From NCBI GenBank assembly GCA_916048095.2, contig OU696590.1, forward strand, positions 5,003,052-5,067,051: 64,000 nt of DNA, given 5' to 3'. The stretch is from Sacculina carcini (Eukaryota; Arthropoda; Thecostraca; Sacculinidae). Position numbers and translations under genes: made by a program. Positions within the stretch are counted from its first letter, which is position 1. Each line of letters opens with the position of its first letter. Below, piece by piece: positions 19,930 through 30,793 of the stretch. The notes under the pieces are model-generated. The model made no database searches and was not told where the DNA came from. It saw only the letters and a list, made by a program, of their open reading frames with translations.

Positions 19930-22208
19930 GGTCTAGTGATGAGGAAGTATTGAGCGGGATGCTGTAAAGGTGAGAAGAGCGGTGGATGCGGTATCTGGGA
20001 CAGTGTAGTGGAATGTGCTCAACGTCCTGTCTGATGTGACATGTGACAGACAGTGCACTGTACCGGTGTAGTGTCGTTGAAGATGTGGTTGTGTGTGAGA
20101 CAGGTGTGTGCTATGCGGAATCTGACGAGAGCCGTGTACAGCCGGCGCTGACACGGCGGATCTCTTCGTCCGCGTGTACTGTAGTGTGATCTGATGAGAG
20201 GGAGGTGCAGAAGGATAGGGACAAACTTCCTGATAATAAGACGAAACTGAAAGAAGTGAAAGAGGGGAAAATAGATCTGAAGGTGAGGGCGGGGGGTGGG
20301 TGATTTCAGTCGGTCAGGGCTTGTTTAGCAGCGCAGTCAGCCAGGTCATTGCCAGGGATGCCGGAGTGACTGGGAACCCAAAGAAAGGAGATATTCGAAC
20401 ACGACACCAATTCGGTGTATAAAATAGCCGATTTAGTTGAAATAGCATTAGTGGGTCTAACAACGGATTTAAAATCTGTTTGAGAGTCCGATGTTATTAT
20501 CAAAGTTATTTGCTATAACAATTTCGAGAGCTAGATATATGGCGCACTGCTCAGCTATGAAGACCGTGGTATGATCGGAGAGACGATGATAAATTTGAAT
20601 GGACCGAGACGATAGTACTGCAGCACAAGCCACCAGTTTGGATCGCACCGATCCGTCTGTGAAAACATGAACAAAGTTCAGGTGAGACGCTTTGAACTGA
20701 AGAAAATTTTGACGTAATTCAATAGGGAGGAAAGACCGGGTGTTGGTGACTAGATAATTATATAATTATCTATAATTATAATTTATAATTTATCAATTAT
20801 AATTTATAGGAGGTGGGAGATAATTGGAAGGCAAACTTTGGTGTTGGACGAGACAACGAGGGTAGAAATTTAGCAGACTGCATGCTGCTCGGTAGGCCAG
20901 GCCAAGACTGAACCCACACAGTCGATTGATGAGGCGAGGTCGAAGGCCGTCGATGAACTGGAGAGTGGGGAGCAAACATGTGCAAGGATGATCTGGGTCT
21001 GCCGAAAATTTCATACCATACTTGATTATTTGTTTTATTCTCCGATGGTTTAGGGGAGTGGCGCCAAGTTCGTGGTGAAGTTTCTGTATGGGAGAAGTAA
21101 CAAGGGCCCGGACGAAACACGGAGGCAGGAAATTTGTAAGGTATATAAATGGGATAGTGTCGAATTGGGAGCAAAAATGAACACTCTGGGGTAGTATTCC
21201 AATATCGGCCGAATTAGTTTGATTACATTTTGGAATCCATATCCTCGTATGTGAGAGGCACTTGCTGTGTGAGGCATATGCTGATGCGCGGAACGACCCG
21301 ATTTTTAATATGCCAAATGTGTGTGCGAAAGAAAAGTTGAGGATATATAAAAATACCCAGAAATTTGGTGTTTTTGGAATTTAATAGGAACACCAGACAA
21401 CAACAGCATAATTTTGGCGTTGGATTGTCTGGAGCAATTTTTCCGACAGAAGGTAGCAGTGGTTTTGCCAGGAGAGATGGTGAGGCCAAAACGGGAGCAA
21501 TTTTGGGACACAGTGTCAATGGCCGGGTGAAGCAGACACATCATTCATGACAAATCTGTCTCAGTCGTCCACAGCAATATGTCTTCGGCGTAGATACAAA
21601 ATTTGATTCCGGCAGGGTGGCCTCTGGTGACCTGGTCAATTACGATGTTAAAAATGGTTGGGGAGAGGATCCCACTCTGGATGACCCAATTTTCTCGGAC
21701 ACAAATATTTAAGAGTGGTATTGTGCGTACTTGGAATGTTCTGTTGGATAAATATCCATTTATTGAATCTAATAGTGCACCGCAAGTCCATGAAATATAA
21801 GAGGAGATATTGTTGCAGATTTCGATACTTTGTCAAAGGCAGAGGAAAGATCTAAAAATATCGCCAAGTCAGAGCGTTAGTTGTGAAAGCCTATTCGGAT
21901 ATGAGAGCATAAGAGATTGACATTGTCGGATGTGGAACGATATTTGGTGAAAGCGGTTTGTTCTGAAGAGATGAAATTTATAGAGGACGCGAAACATTGA
22001 AGCCGAGGAATGATGAGCCGTTCGTAAAACTTTGAGAAACATGAAGTAAGCTGGATTGGTCGGTAGGAAGGATCACATTTTGGCTTCCCTGGTTTCAGGA
22101 TTGGTATAATTAGGAAATAATGCCCTGCTGTGGGATAGACAGTGAAGTGTCAATCCAGAGCCTGTTAAAACATTGTAAGATAATCATTGTATTGGTAGGA
22201 TTTATATT
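19930..22208 (-). pseudogene. LINE-A RT core and RNase H remnant
   Basis: The minus strand shows IIPILKPGKPKCDPSYRPI-type RT block near 22100 and the catalytic box near 21590 as FCIYAEDILLW, where YADD has become YAED. RNase H follows: WVPSHSGIPGNDLADCAAKQ near 20380-20310. Frames change repeatedly. Confidence 0.75.
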
Positions 22209-22567
22209 TGTACAGACGCGCATTGCTTGATTGCTTGATTGGCGTTTCATTGTATTGTGTGTTTCACTGTGTGCGTGTGTGTCATTGCGCGTTCGGTGTA
22301 TTGTTCTGTGTCTATACCCGTGTGTTAGTTCATGTGTGTGTATTCGCTTAGCTGTGCGTGCATGTGCGTGCGTGTCTGTGTGTTGTGTGTCCGTCTGCGT
22401 GCACGTGCTTGTATGTGTGTCGTGTATGCGTGTGTGCGTTGTGCGTGTTCATGTCATCGTGTCTGTGTGTGTGTGTGTGTTTGTAAGTCATTGGATTATG
22501 GAATACAGTCAGTGAGTGTAGCTGGTGTTGTGTGCGCTGCGCCTCTTGTGGTTATACCAACACCACA
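22209..22567 (+). repeat. 5' LTR of element B
   Basis: Starts TGTACAGACGCGCATTG and ends ACCAACACCACA. The interior is strongly TG-rich (about 200 bp of GTGT/GCGT strings), unusual for an LTR and reminiscent of host microsatellites. Confidence 0.93.
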
Positions 22568-22626
22568 AATTGGTGACCCCGACTCGTTTGAAGCTGATTG
22601 TGAGGTATTTGTGTTTTTTTCGTGCA

Positions 22627-23427
22627 ATGGAATCTACGCCTGAAACACCGAATGATGCCAGTGTGAATCGAGTTGCTATTAAGGCACCTCAATTCATGGA
22701 GGCTGCAGTGGACGGCTGGTTCATCATTCTCGAAGCGCAGTTTCACTTGCAGAATATTGTGTCTGAAGAAACAAAGTTATACCATGTCATTTCTGCATTG
22801 CCACCCAATATTATTACTCGGTTGCCACAAGCGTGCATCACGAAGAAAAGTTATGTGGAGTTGAAGGAGGAGGTTGTACAGCTGCATGAGCGCACCAAGC
22901 CAGAGCTGTTTGAGGAATTGATTTCCAAGCGTCCTCTGACTGGCCGGCCGTCAGTCCGCATGAGCGAACTCCAATCTGTCGCTAGGAAGGTCGGTGCCTC
23001 GGAGGATTTGGTGCGCCACGAGTTTATAAAATCACTACCCGCAAATGTCAGCACTGTTGTGGCGGCTCTGAAAGACTTATCTCTCAGTCAGGCTGCTAAG
23101 CTCGCCGACGAATTGGTGCCAATGTCTGCAAATTCTCAATGCATGACAGTGACCGGTATTCATCGAGACATGTGTAACCCAGCGGTCCGACAGGATCGTG
23201 GTCAAGCTGTAACTTCTTCAACATCATCGTCAATGACACTACGGCCGTATTATGAAGGCCAGCGTCCATTTGTGTGCCGTGCACACATATTTTATGGTCA
23301 GCGGGCTCGCACGTGCAAGCCTTGGTGCCGCTGGCCAAACAAACGGACCAATCTTCAGATACAGCCTTCGTCTCGTCCTGCCTCACGCTCGAATTCTCCG
23401 GATCGCGCGACGTCGGCGGAAAACTGA
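22627..23427 (+). CDS. Element B Gag (266 residues)
   Basis: The ATG at 22627 (GCAATGG) is the first in frame after the primer site. The capsid-like body has WFIILEAQFHLQNI at the start and a DLVRHEFIKSLP block. Near the C-terminus CRAHIFYGQRARTCKPWC gives a Cys/His/Cys/Cys spacing in place of a canonical CCHC knuckle, as in the CsRn1 group. The frame overlaps pol; the GGAAAAC just before the TGA is a conceivable, non-canonical slip site. Confidence 0.88.
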   Translation: MESTPETPNDASVNRVAIKAPQFMEAAVDGWFIILEAQFHLQNIVSEETKLYHVISALPPNIITRLPQACITKKSYVELKEEVVQLHERTKPELFEELISKRPLTGRPSVRMSELQSVARKVGASEDLVRHEFIKSLPANVSTVVAALKDLSLSQAAKLADELVPMSANSQCMTVTGIHRDMCNPAVRQDRGQAVTSSTSSSMTLRPYYEGQRPFVCRAHIFYGQRARTCKPWCRWPNKRTNLQIQPSSRPASRSNSPDRATSAEN

Positions 23428-26400
23428 AGAGGCAGGCCAGTGTGAATGCGACGACTGACCTGCCGCTCATTGAAGTCGCAGTTTGTTTGCCGCGAAACAA
23501 TTCGGTAAATTTCGTTGTTGATACGGGAGCAGGCGTTTCCGTCATACCAAAACGGTGTGTTCCTCTTGGATGTGCACTCGAGCCGACTACCGTCACACTT
23601 ACCCAAGCTGGTGGTGCGCCACTTACCGTCTATGGTGAGGTAACATTGAGCATATCTATAAGATCGCTACGTCGTTGTTTCGTGTGGGTATTTGTAGTAG
23701 CTGATGTTATACATCCGTTACTTGGTCATGATTTTCTATCAAATTTTAATATTGTGGTTGACTGTGCGGGACGTCGTCTTCGGGACTTGACTACAGCAGT
23801 CACGACGCGGATGACGTTGTCGCCAGCAGTGCAGACGATTTCTGTCAACACTTTGGATTGTGTTAAATTTGCAGTGAAGGATCTGCTGTCGACGTTTCCA
23901 CAACTAACTGCACCATTTGTTTTTACTTTCGACAGCATCAACGCTCAATCAGTCAACCATTGTACCACGGGCTCTGCCTCACCTGTGTTTTCATCGCCAA
24001 GACGTCTTTCACCGGATAAGTCTAAGGCAGCTCGCGCAGCTATTAATGTGATGCTCCAGCAGGGTGTGATTCGAGTTTCCAAGTCAGCATGGGCCTCGCC
24101 GATGCTCTTGGTTCCCAAAGATGGAAATGACTGGCGCGTCACAGTTGATTATCGTCGTCTTAATGCTGTGACAACACCTGACCGGTACCCGCTGCCGCAC
24201 TTGTATGATGCCTCGAAAAACTTATGCGGAAGTGCTGTGTTCAGCAAGATCGATTTGAAGAAAGCGTACCATCAAATACCGATGAGCGAGCGTGACATCG
24301 AGAAAACTGCCATGACCACTCCGTTTGGTCTATTTGAGTATAACACGATGCCGCTGGGTCTTCGGAACGCTCCTGCCACCTTCCAGCGATTCATTAACGG
24401 CATATTCGGTCACATTGGGTATTGTTTTTGGTACCTTGATGACGGCTTGATATTTTCACCGGGTGAACAGACACATCGTGAACATCTGAAAAACATCTTT
24501 TCACTCTTAGAAAAAAACAACTTGCGTCTCAACATTTCAAAATGTGTATTCATGAAATCAGAAGTCGATTTTCTTGGCTATTGTGTAACGCCGTCTGGTA
24601 TTAGACCGCGGGAGCAGAAAGTCAAGATCATCAGAGACTATATAAGACCAAACGATTATGCCGGGTTGCGTCGCTACATCGGAATGCTTGGTTGGTATCG
24701 TAGAATGATACCTAGGTATGCCGAAATTGTATACCCGCTGACAGAATTACTTCGTGTCCAAACAAACAGCAAGAAATTAGTATGGTCGGAAGATCAAACA
24801 GCCGCTTTCTCAGATTCAAAGCAAGCGCTTTGCGATGCAGTCTTGTTGAGCCACCCGTTGCCGACAGCGTCGTGTTATCACATAGTATCTGACGCATCTG
24901 GTGTTGCAATAGGAAGTGCACTCCATCAATTGGTGGACGGTACTCCTCAGCCGCTTGAATTCTTTAGCAAAAAGCTGACAGCCACACAGCGCCGGTACTC
25001 GGTTTTTGACCGCGAACTCCTGGCCGCTTACCTTTCGGTACATCATTTCAGGTCGACCATCGAAGGACAGCATGTAGTTTTGATGACTGACCATAAACCG
25101 CTTGTCAGTGCGTTCTATAGTCAGCGTGCTTCGCATACCGATCGCCAGCAGAGACATCTCAGTTGTCTGCTAGAATATGTTGCCGAAGTTCACTATATAT
25201 CGGGCAAAGAAAACGTCGTAGCTGATTGCCTCTCTCGTCATGATGATTCGGCTCCGGTGAACATTGGGTTTGTTGAGGATGACGGAGGTGTTCCCGATCA
25301 TAACGTGGATTCTGATGCGCATCTTATTGGTGGATCGAGAAATGTGAGCACAGATTTTCTGCATCAATCCATTTACTCCGTCGACGCGAAGTGTATTGAC
25401 CTGTATGCCATTGCCGAACAGCAAAAAGACGATAACGAAATAACTTCGTACATATACAAATTGAAATCGTTTCCGCTAGATGTGAACGTGAGTATTTTGT
25501 GCGATGTGTCTACTCCTCAGCCTCGTCCGTTCTTACCTCAGTCTTTTCGTAGATCAATATTTGACCGCTATCATCAGCTGTCTCATCCGGGTGTCAAACT
25601 GAGCCTGCGACTGGTAAAGGCACGATATTTTTGGCCGAGCATGGATAAGGACATACGGCGGTGGGTCCGTGAGTGCCTCCAGTGTCAGAGGTCTAAAATT
25701 CACCGGCACACTAAGAGCAAGGTAGAACATTTTGGCCTTCCGTCTGCTAGGTTTGAGGTGACGCATCTAGACATTGTTGGACCACTGCCCGCTGCAACAC
25801 CACCCGGTCAATCATATCCGTCGCCGTGTCGTTATGTTTTGACGTGTATCGATCGAGCGACCAGGTGGGTGGAAGCAGTACCAATTCAAGACATCAGCGC
25901 CGTTACAGTAGCAGCTGCCTTCATGGAAACCTGGGTTTGTCGCTTCGGTGTCCCACTTTATGTGGTAACCGACAGAGGCAGCCAATTTGAATCGGCCCTT
26001 TTTGCTGAACTTGCAAAAGTGATAGGTTTTCACAGGTTGAGAACAACGGCATATCACCCTTCTTCGAACGGTATGATTGAACGGGTTCACAGAACGCTTA
26101 AAACAGCCCTGATTGCGCGAGGCGAAAACTGGATCAGCTCGTTGCCGTTGGTTCTCTTGGGACTGCGAGCAGTGCCTCATGAAGGCTATTCACCGTTTAC
26201 TGCCATCACAGGCTCGGCTCTGCTCTTCCCGCGTATCGCCGTGAATAACAGCTCATCACCTGCATGCGATTACAACTTCATACGGCAGCTCAGCACATAC
26301 CTTACACAAATTGATTTCCAAGTGTTATCTGCAGGAACTCACAATTCTACGTCGAGTCCCACTTTTATTCCGAAAAGCCTTTCGTCCTGCACTCACGTGT

Positions 26401-26759
26401 GGGTGCGAGTGGATCGAGTGAGACGGTCATTAGAGGCACCATATACTGGTCCCTTCAAGGTCATCGCTCGATCTGACAAATTTTTCACAGTGGAGCTGCC
26501 GTCTGGTCGGCGGGATACAGTATCTATTGATCGTTTAAAGCCGGCCGTGGTTTCGGATGATCGCCCGCGAGAACGGCTGGCTGTGGTCCCCGTGGATCGT
26601 TCACCGACGCATTCGCAGTCTGGAAACAACGCTCATACTGCACAAGATCAGCCGACGCCGGAAGTTTGCCAGAACAATTCCACTTCGAGAGAGCCCACCA
26701 CGACGCGTGCAGGTCGTCGCGTGCGTTTTCGGAAACATCCGGATTATCATTATTTTTGA
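23274..26759 (+). CDS. Element B Pol: protease, RT, RNase H, integrase (intact)
   Basis: A 1161-codon open frame in the -1 register to gag; the true start is wherever ribosomes shift before 23427. Protease FVVDTGAGVSVI; RT with VDYRRLN, SKIDLKKAYHQIP, TPFGLFEYNTMPLGLRNAPATFQ and the catalytic YLDDGL; RNase H with VSDASGVAIG, FDRELLAAYLSVHHFR and MTDHKPL; integrase HHCC (H..H in the YHQLSHPG block, CLQCQ) and catalytic HLDIVG, VVTDRGSQF and NGMIERVH. The C-terminal domain has a YTGPFKVIARSDKFF block. All catalytic residues are present. It ends in a Ser/Thr/Arg tail. Confidence 0.93.
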   Translation: MPCTHILWSAGSHVQALVPLAKQTDQSSDTAFVSSCLTLEFSGSRDVGGKLKRQASVNATTDLPLIEVAVCLPRNNSVNFVVDTGAGVSVIPKRCVPLGCALEPTTVTLTQAGGAPLTVYGEVTLSISIRSLRRCFVWVFVVADVIHPLLGHDFLSNFNIVVDCAGRRLRDLTTAVTTRMTLSPAVQTISVNTLDCVKFAVKDLLSTFPQLTAPFVFTFDSINAQSVNHCTTGSASPVFSSPRRLSPDKSKAARAAINVMLQQGVIRVSKSAWASPMLLVPKDGNDWRVTVDYRRLNAVTTPDRYPLPHLYDASKNLCGSAVFSKIDLKKAYHQIPMSERDIEKTAMTTPFGLFEYNTMPLGLRNAPATFQRFINGIFGHIGYCFWYLDDGLIFSPGEQTHREHLKNIFSLLEKNNLRLNISKCVFMKSEVDFLGYCVTPSGIRPREQKVKIIRDYIRPNDYAGLRRYIGMLGWYRRMIPRYAEIVYPLTELLRVQTNSKKLVWSEDQTAAFSDSKQALCDAVLLSHPLPTASCYHIVSDASGVAIGSALHQLVDGTPQPLEFFSKKLTATQRRYSVFDRELLAAYLSVHHFRSTIEGQHVVLMTDHKPLVSAFYSQRASHTDRQQRHLSCLLEYVAEVHYISGKENVVADCLSRHDDSAPVNIGFVEDDGGVPDHNVDSDAHLIGGSRNVSTDFLHQSIYSVDAKCIDLYAIAEQQKDDNEITSYIYKLKSFPLDVNVSILCDVSTPQPRPFLPQSFRRSIFDRYHQLSHPGVKLSLRLVKARYFWPSMDKDIRRWVRECLQCQRSKIHRHTKSKVEHFGLPSARFEVTHLDIVGPLPAATPPGQSYPSPCRYVLTCIDRATRWVEAVPIQDISAVTVAAAFMETWVCRFGVPLYVVTDRGSQFESALFAELAKVIGFHRLRTTAYHPSSNGMIERVHRTLKTALIARGENWISSLPLVLLGLRAVPHEGYSPFTAITGSALLFPRIAVNNSSSPACDYNFIRQLSTYLTQIDFQVLSAGTHNSTSSPTFIPKSLSSCTHVWVRVDRVRRSLEAPYTGPFKVIARSDKFFTVELPSGRRDTVSIDRLKPAVVSDDRPRERLAVVPVDRSPTHSQSGNNAHTAQDQPTPEVCQNNSTSREPTTTRAGRRVRFRKHPDYHYF

Positions 26760-26901
26760 TTCCGCTTAATTTTGTGTATTTACTTGTATTCTATGTTTGT
26801 ATTTGATGTTGTGTGTTTTTTTCACTCCATTTTTGGTTTTGGCATACTTCTCCTGTTTTGCAGTGTAACTGTGAGCGTTCCACTTGTAGCGGGGGGAGTA
26901 T

Positions 26902-27262
26902 TGTACAGACGCGCATTGCTTGATTGCTTGATTGGCGTTTCATTGTATTGTGTGTTTCACTGTGTGCGTGTGTGTCATTGCGCGTTCGGTGTATTGTTCT
27001 GTGTCTATACCCGTGTGTTAGTTCATGTGTGTGTATTCGCTTAGCTGTGCGTGCATGTGCGTGCGTGTCTGTGTGTTGTGTGTCCGTCTGCGTGCACGTG
27101 CTTGTATGTGTGTCGTGTATGCGTGTGTGCGTTGTGCGTGTTCATGTCATCGTGTCTGTGTGTGTGTGTGTGTGTTTGTAAGTCATTGGATTATGGAATA
27201 CAGTCAGTGAGTGTAGCTGGTGTTGTGTGCGCTGCGCCTCTTGTGGTTATACCAACACCACA
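26902..27262 (+). repeat. 3' LTR of element B
   Basis: Identical to the 5' copy apart from one extra TG unit. It ends ACCACA, followed by the duplicated TATT. Confidence 0.93.
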
Positions 27263-27335
27263 TATTTAGGAATAGTGGAGAAGAAGGAATAGTGGAGGCC
27301 ATCTGGCTCAGGTGAAGTGGATTGACATTTTGAGA

Positions 27336-27600
27336 CAGTGGCGGGGCCAGCCCCCCAAAATGCCAAGCCCCCAATCATAATAATGGACCTTATAATTTCT
27401 TACCACTGTAAATGAAGTCCTGTAATTTTGGTTAAAGTTAGAAGACTCAGTGCGACCCAGTCCCTTATTATAATATTATGTAGTCAGCGTTCGAGTGTAG
27501 CTCTTCATGTTTCGCCAATCAACCTCAACTTTTTCCTTAGCCCCTCCTCAGCCCCCCCCCCCCTCCCCCCCTCATCGGAAAAATCATGGCGCAGCCACTC
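27336..27600. mobile_element. hAT-type MITE in LINE-A
   Basis: The 265-bp element has tips CAGTGGCGGGGCCAG and, reversed, GAGTGGCTGCGCCATG. It is flanked by a perfect 8-bp duplication TTTTGAGA (27328-27335 and 27601-27608). The interior has a C-rich run but no ORF. Removing it rejoins the LINE-A frame at the RT entry. Confidence 0.85.
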
Positions 27601-28962
27601 TTTTGAGAGGCTATTGTTTAATTCTTGTGCAGTAAATACACATTTATATGCTTGCGAACTGTTACTGGATGATAAGGAAGGTGAAGTGTGGAGGTGAGTT
27701 AAGGAGGTGGAAAGTGAGAGATTACTTTTTGAGATTTCAGAGTAGTGTAGACCTAGCTGTTGGAGGGCAATTGGTTGGTATGTGATCATAGAGTTACCTA
27801 TACGCGATACCGGCGGAGAACACGGAGGTCGACTTATTTGCCGAAAAAACAGACTATGGTCCAGTTTTGAGATGGGCGTTCGATGTGAAAAGGAGCTCAT
27901 GATGTCAAACCAGGTGGCACGTTTGGCGGCGCGGATCGCCTTGCGCGCCAATGCCTTTGCCTTTTTGTAGTTGGCCAGCAATGTTGCCGTGCGGTGAAGC
28001 AGGAAATACCGCAAGGATCTTTTCCGCTGCACTCATACCACCACGGACAACTACGTCGGGGTTTCTGGCTGTCCCCAGAGCGAGGAATGGAGTGTGTCGC
28101 AGCGTGGAGCAATGAAGATATGTGCTTTGTGATTGTAAGATGGTTAGATTCGTAGTAGTGTTGGGAGAAGAAAGTATTGCATTGTTGCCAGTTTGCCGGC
28201 CTAAATTTCCCTTTGGGAGGCTGGGGCAATGCGGAATAACAGCTGAGAGTAGATGTGATGACTGGACGATGATCAGTGGAGAGAAGAGTCGTGACATTGC
28301 CAGCAGGGTGAAGGAGAGAGAACGGAAGAGGAAAGAGTCATGTATAAGTGAGTAAGAGTGCCGTTGTATTCGTGTGGTCGTGTAGGTGTACCGTCGTTGA
28401 GTATGTGCGGTGTGTGGTGGTTAATGATCGACATCAGCTCACAACCACGGCCATCAGATGTGGCCGAGTCCCACAGTTGATGTTTGGCGTTAAAATCGCC
28501 ACAGAAAATAAAATAATGGCCGCTTTGGTTGATAAGATAAGAGGGAGACTGTGTGTCAATTGTTCGATGTGGCGGTATGTAAATGCTGCATATGACCATT
28601 GTTTTGTTGTGTAGTAACTTGTATTGCGACCGCTTTATATGGACCGGAGAGAGTAATGCGACGATGAGGGAGGGAAGAAAGAACGAGGATGCTGACACCA
28701 CCTTCCCGCCTGAAGTCGTCAGCGGTACAGCATTATAAGTGTTTGACGTGAAGTGAAAGGTGTGATATGTGTATTGAAGACAGACGGTGTTTGGAAGATT
28801 TATGGAGAGAAGTTGTTGGAGCTCAGGTCGTTTGTTGTTAAAGTCCCTACAGTTCCATTGGAAGATTAATGGATGCATGTGATGATGACGTGTTAGGTGT
28901 GTATACATTGATTTGTTGGTGTGATGATATTGATAGAGGTGATTGAGCATTGCATGGTATGG
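27601..28962 (-). pseudogene. LINE-A endonuclease and RT start
   Basis: The minus strand begins with the APE endonuclease entry IFQWNCRDFNNKRPELQQLL near 28870. It then reads VICSIYIPPHRTID, FCGDFNAKHQLWDS (catalytic Asp/Asn) and a degraded C-terminus. 28032-27601 covers the linker (ALARKAIRAAKRATWFDIMSS) up to the start of the RT palm, where the MITE interrupts. Confidence 0.75.
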
Positions 28963-29096
28963 TGTATTAGCGTTGTGGTTTTGTTTATTGGCAGCACTGC
29001 GAAGTTGGCGCACGGGGCGAGGAGTGACGCGGGGTGTGGGGCATTGTTGTTGTGTTGTGACCGTGCAAAGAAATACATTGTGTTGATATACACTAA
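28963..29096 (+). repeat. 5' LTR of element C (134 bp)
   Basis: Starts TGTATTAGCGTTGTGG and ends GATATACACTAA. Same length as its partner. Confidence 0.85.
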
Positions 29097-29151
29097 TTGG
29101 CGACGAAGACTAATATTTTTCAAAGTGAGAAAATTTAGTTGTTTGGTGCAA

Positions 29152-30793
29152 AATGGCGAGTATGCTAGAAATAACGCAGTTTAATTTCGGGCGGGCCAGC
29201 GATTGGCCGATGTGACTCAAAAGGTTCTAGAACATGTGTGTAGCCATGAATATCGGTAGCCCAGCCAGGAAAAAGGCTTTGTTGTTGCATTGGGTAGGAC
29301 CGGAGGTTTTTGAAGTTGCACAGCATTTGCCCGTACCGGCGAATGTCAGGGAGACTGATGTGTATACAGTGCTGGTCGAACAACTCAATGGCTATTTTGT
29401 ACCAAAGATCAATATTGATTATGAATGTTATGTGTTTCGCAATGCGCTCCAAGGGGTGAATGAGACGATAGACGTGTATGTGGCTCGTCTGCGCAAATTG
29501 GCAGCGGCCTGCCAATTTTCGGACGCTGACAGGGATTTAAGGCAACAGTTGATTGCTGGTGTCAGGAACTCCGCGGTGCGCGAGAAAGCGCTGCAGAAGC
29601 ACTTGTCTCTTCAGCAAGTGGTGGATCACACCAAAAGCCTGGAGCAGGCGAAACAACAAAGCAGTGACATGGAGGTTCGAGGGGTCAGAACCAATGAGGT
29701 CAATGCGGTGGTGTCTTGAGAGAAAGGGCAGTGTTTCAGATGTCGTGGGAGTCATGCACCAGGTGAATGTCCTTACAAGAATCATAAATGTTTCAATTGT
29801 GGCAAGTTGGGGCATGTCAAAGCCACTTGTCGCACAAAGTCAACACCAAAGAAGCCAGAGTTTCACACCAAGACTAACAGGAAAAAGAGAGTAAATCAGG
29901 TGTCTCATGATGAAAATGCGCCGACTGTGTACCCGATGTTCCAGATGAACACGGAGGCCGACGAGCCTACCAAAAGTGTGGAAGAGCCAGTGAAGGTCAC
30001 TCTACAAGTTAATGGGACCCCGGTGGTGTTCGAAATTGACACCGGCACGTCACTGACTGTCATCAGTGGAATGCAGTTCATGTCATTGTGGCCTGGAGCC
30101 AAACTGTCAGCGGCAGAAGAAAACTTGACGTCTTTCACTGGACAGAGGATACCTGTGGTCGGGAAAACGATGATGAGAGTCTCTCACAATGAACAGGAGA
30201 TGAGTTTGCTGTTAATGGTAATATCAGGGTCACATACGACTCACCCGTTGTTGGGCCGTAATTGGCCCAGGAAACTGCGCATTCAATGGAGCAAGGTGTT
30301 TCCCTGTAAAACATTGCGGCGCAAGAGTGAGGCCGAGGAAATGCTGGAAGAATACCCGGAACTGTGTTCGGAAGGTCACGGATGCGCTAAATTTAAGGCA
30401 AGTTTGGTGGTCGATCCTTCAGTCGCACCAAAGTTCTACCGTCACCAACGAGCGCCGATGGCGCTAAGAGATTTGGTGGATGGAGAGTTGCAGCGGCTAG
30501 AAGCAGCGGGGATTCTGAAGCCGGTGAAAAGCTCCAAATGGACTGCTCCGCTAGTGACAGTTCGCAAAGCAGATGGTGTTTCGGTAAGGCTTTGTGGGGG
30601 TTTTGACTTGACTGTGAACAAAGCGACGCATATTCATCACTACCCACTGCCGAGGATTGAAGATCTGATGGCTAAGCTGGCTGGTGGAGAGGTCTATACG
30701 AAAATTGACTTGAAGGATGCGTACTTGCAAGTTCCACTGGATGAAGCTAGTAGCACGGATTGTTTGCAGCGACCAGACTGGTATTTGGCATAG
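29152..30793 (+). pseudogene. Element C Gag, protease and first half of RT
   Basis: The ATG at 29152 opens a gag that soon meets stops. 29234-29719 holds the capsid part (VYVARLRKLAAACQF); CCHC knuckles follow (CFRCRGSHAPGECP, CFNCGKLGHVKATC). 29807-30793 holds a protease (FEIDTGTSLTVI, PLLGRNW) and RT blocks up to KIDLKDAYLQVPLDE, where a frame break occurs near 30770. Confidence 0.8.

Larger units (their letters stand above)
22209..27262 (+). mobile_element. LTR retrotransposon B, CsRn1/Kabuki-like Ty3/gypsy, young
   Basis: LTRs are 22209-22567 (359 bp) and 26902-27262 (361 bp). They differ only by one TG dinucleotide in a microsatellite. The flank is a 4-bp duplication TATT. The primer site TGGTGACCCCGAC starts 2 bp after the 5' LTR and fits the 3' end of tRNA-Trp; a GCGGGGGGAGTAT purine tract precedes the 3' LTR. 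gag and pol are both open, with pol in the -1 frame. A tRNA-Trp primer combined with an atypical Cys/His gag motif is characteristic of the CsRn1 clade. Near-identical LTRs and intact ORFs mean a very recent insertion, possibly of an active family. Confidence 0.95.
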
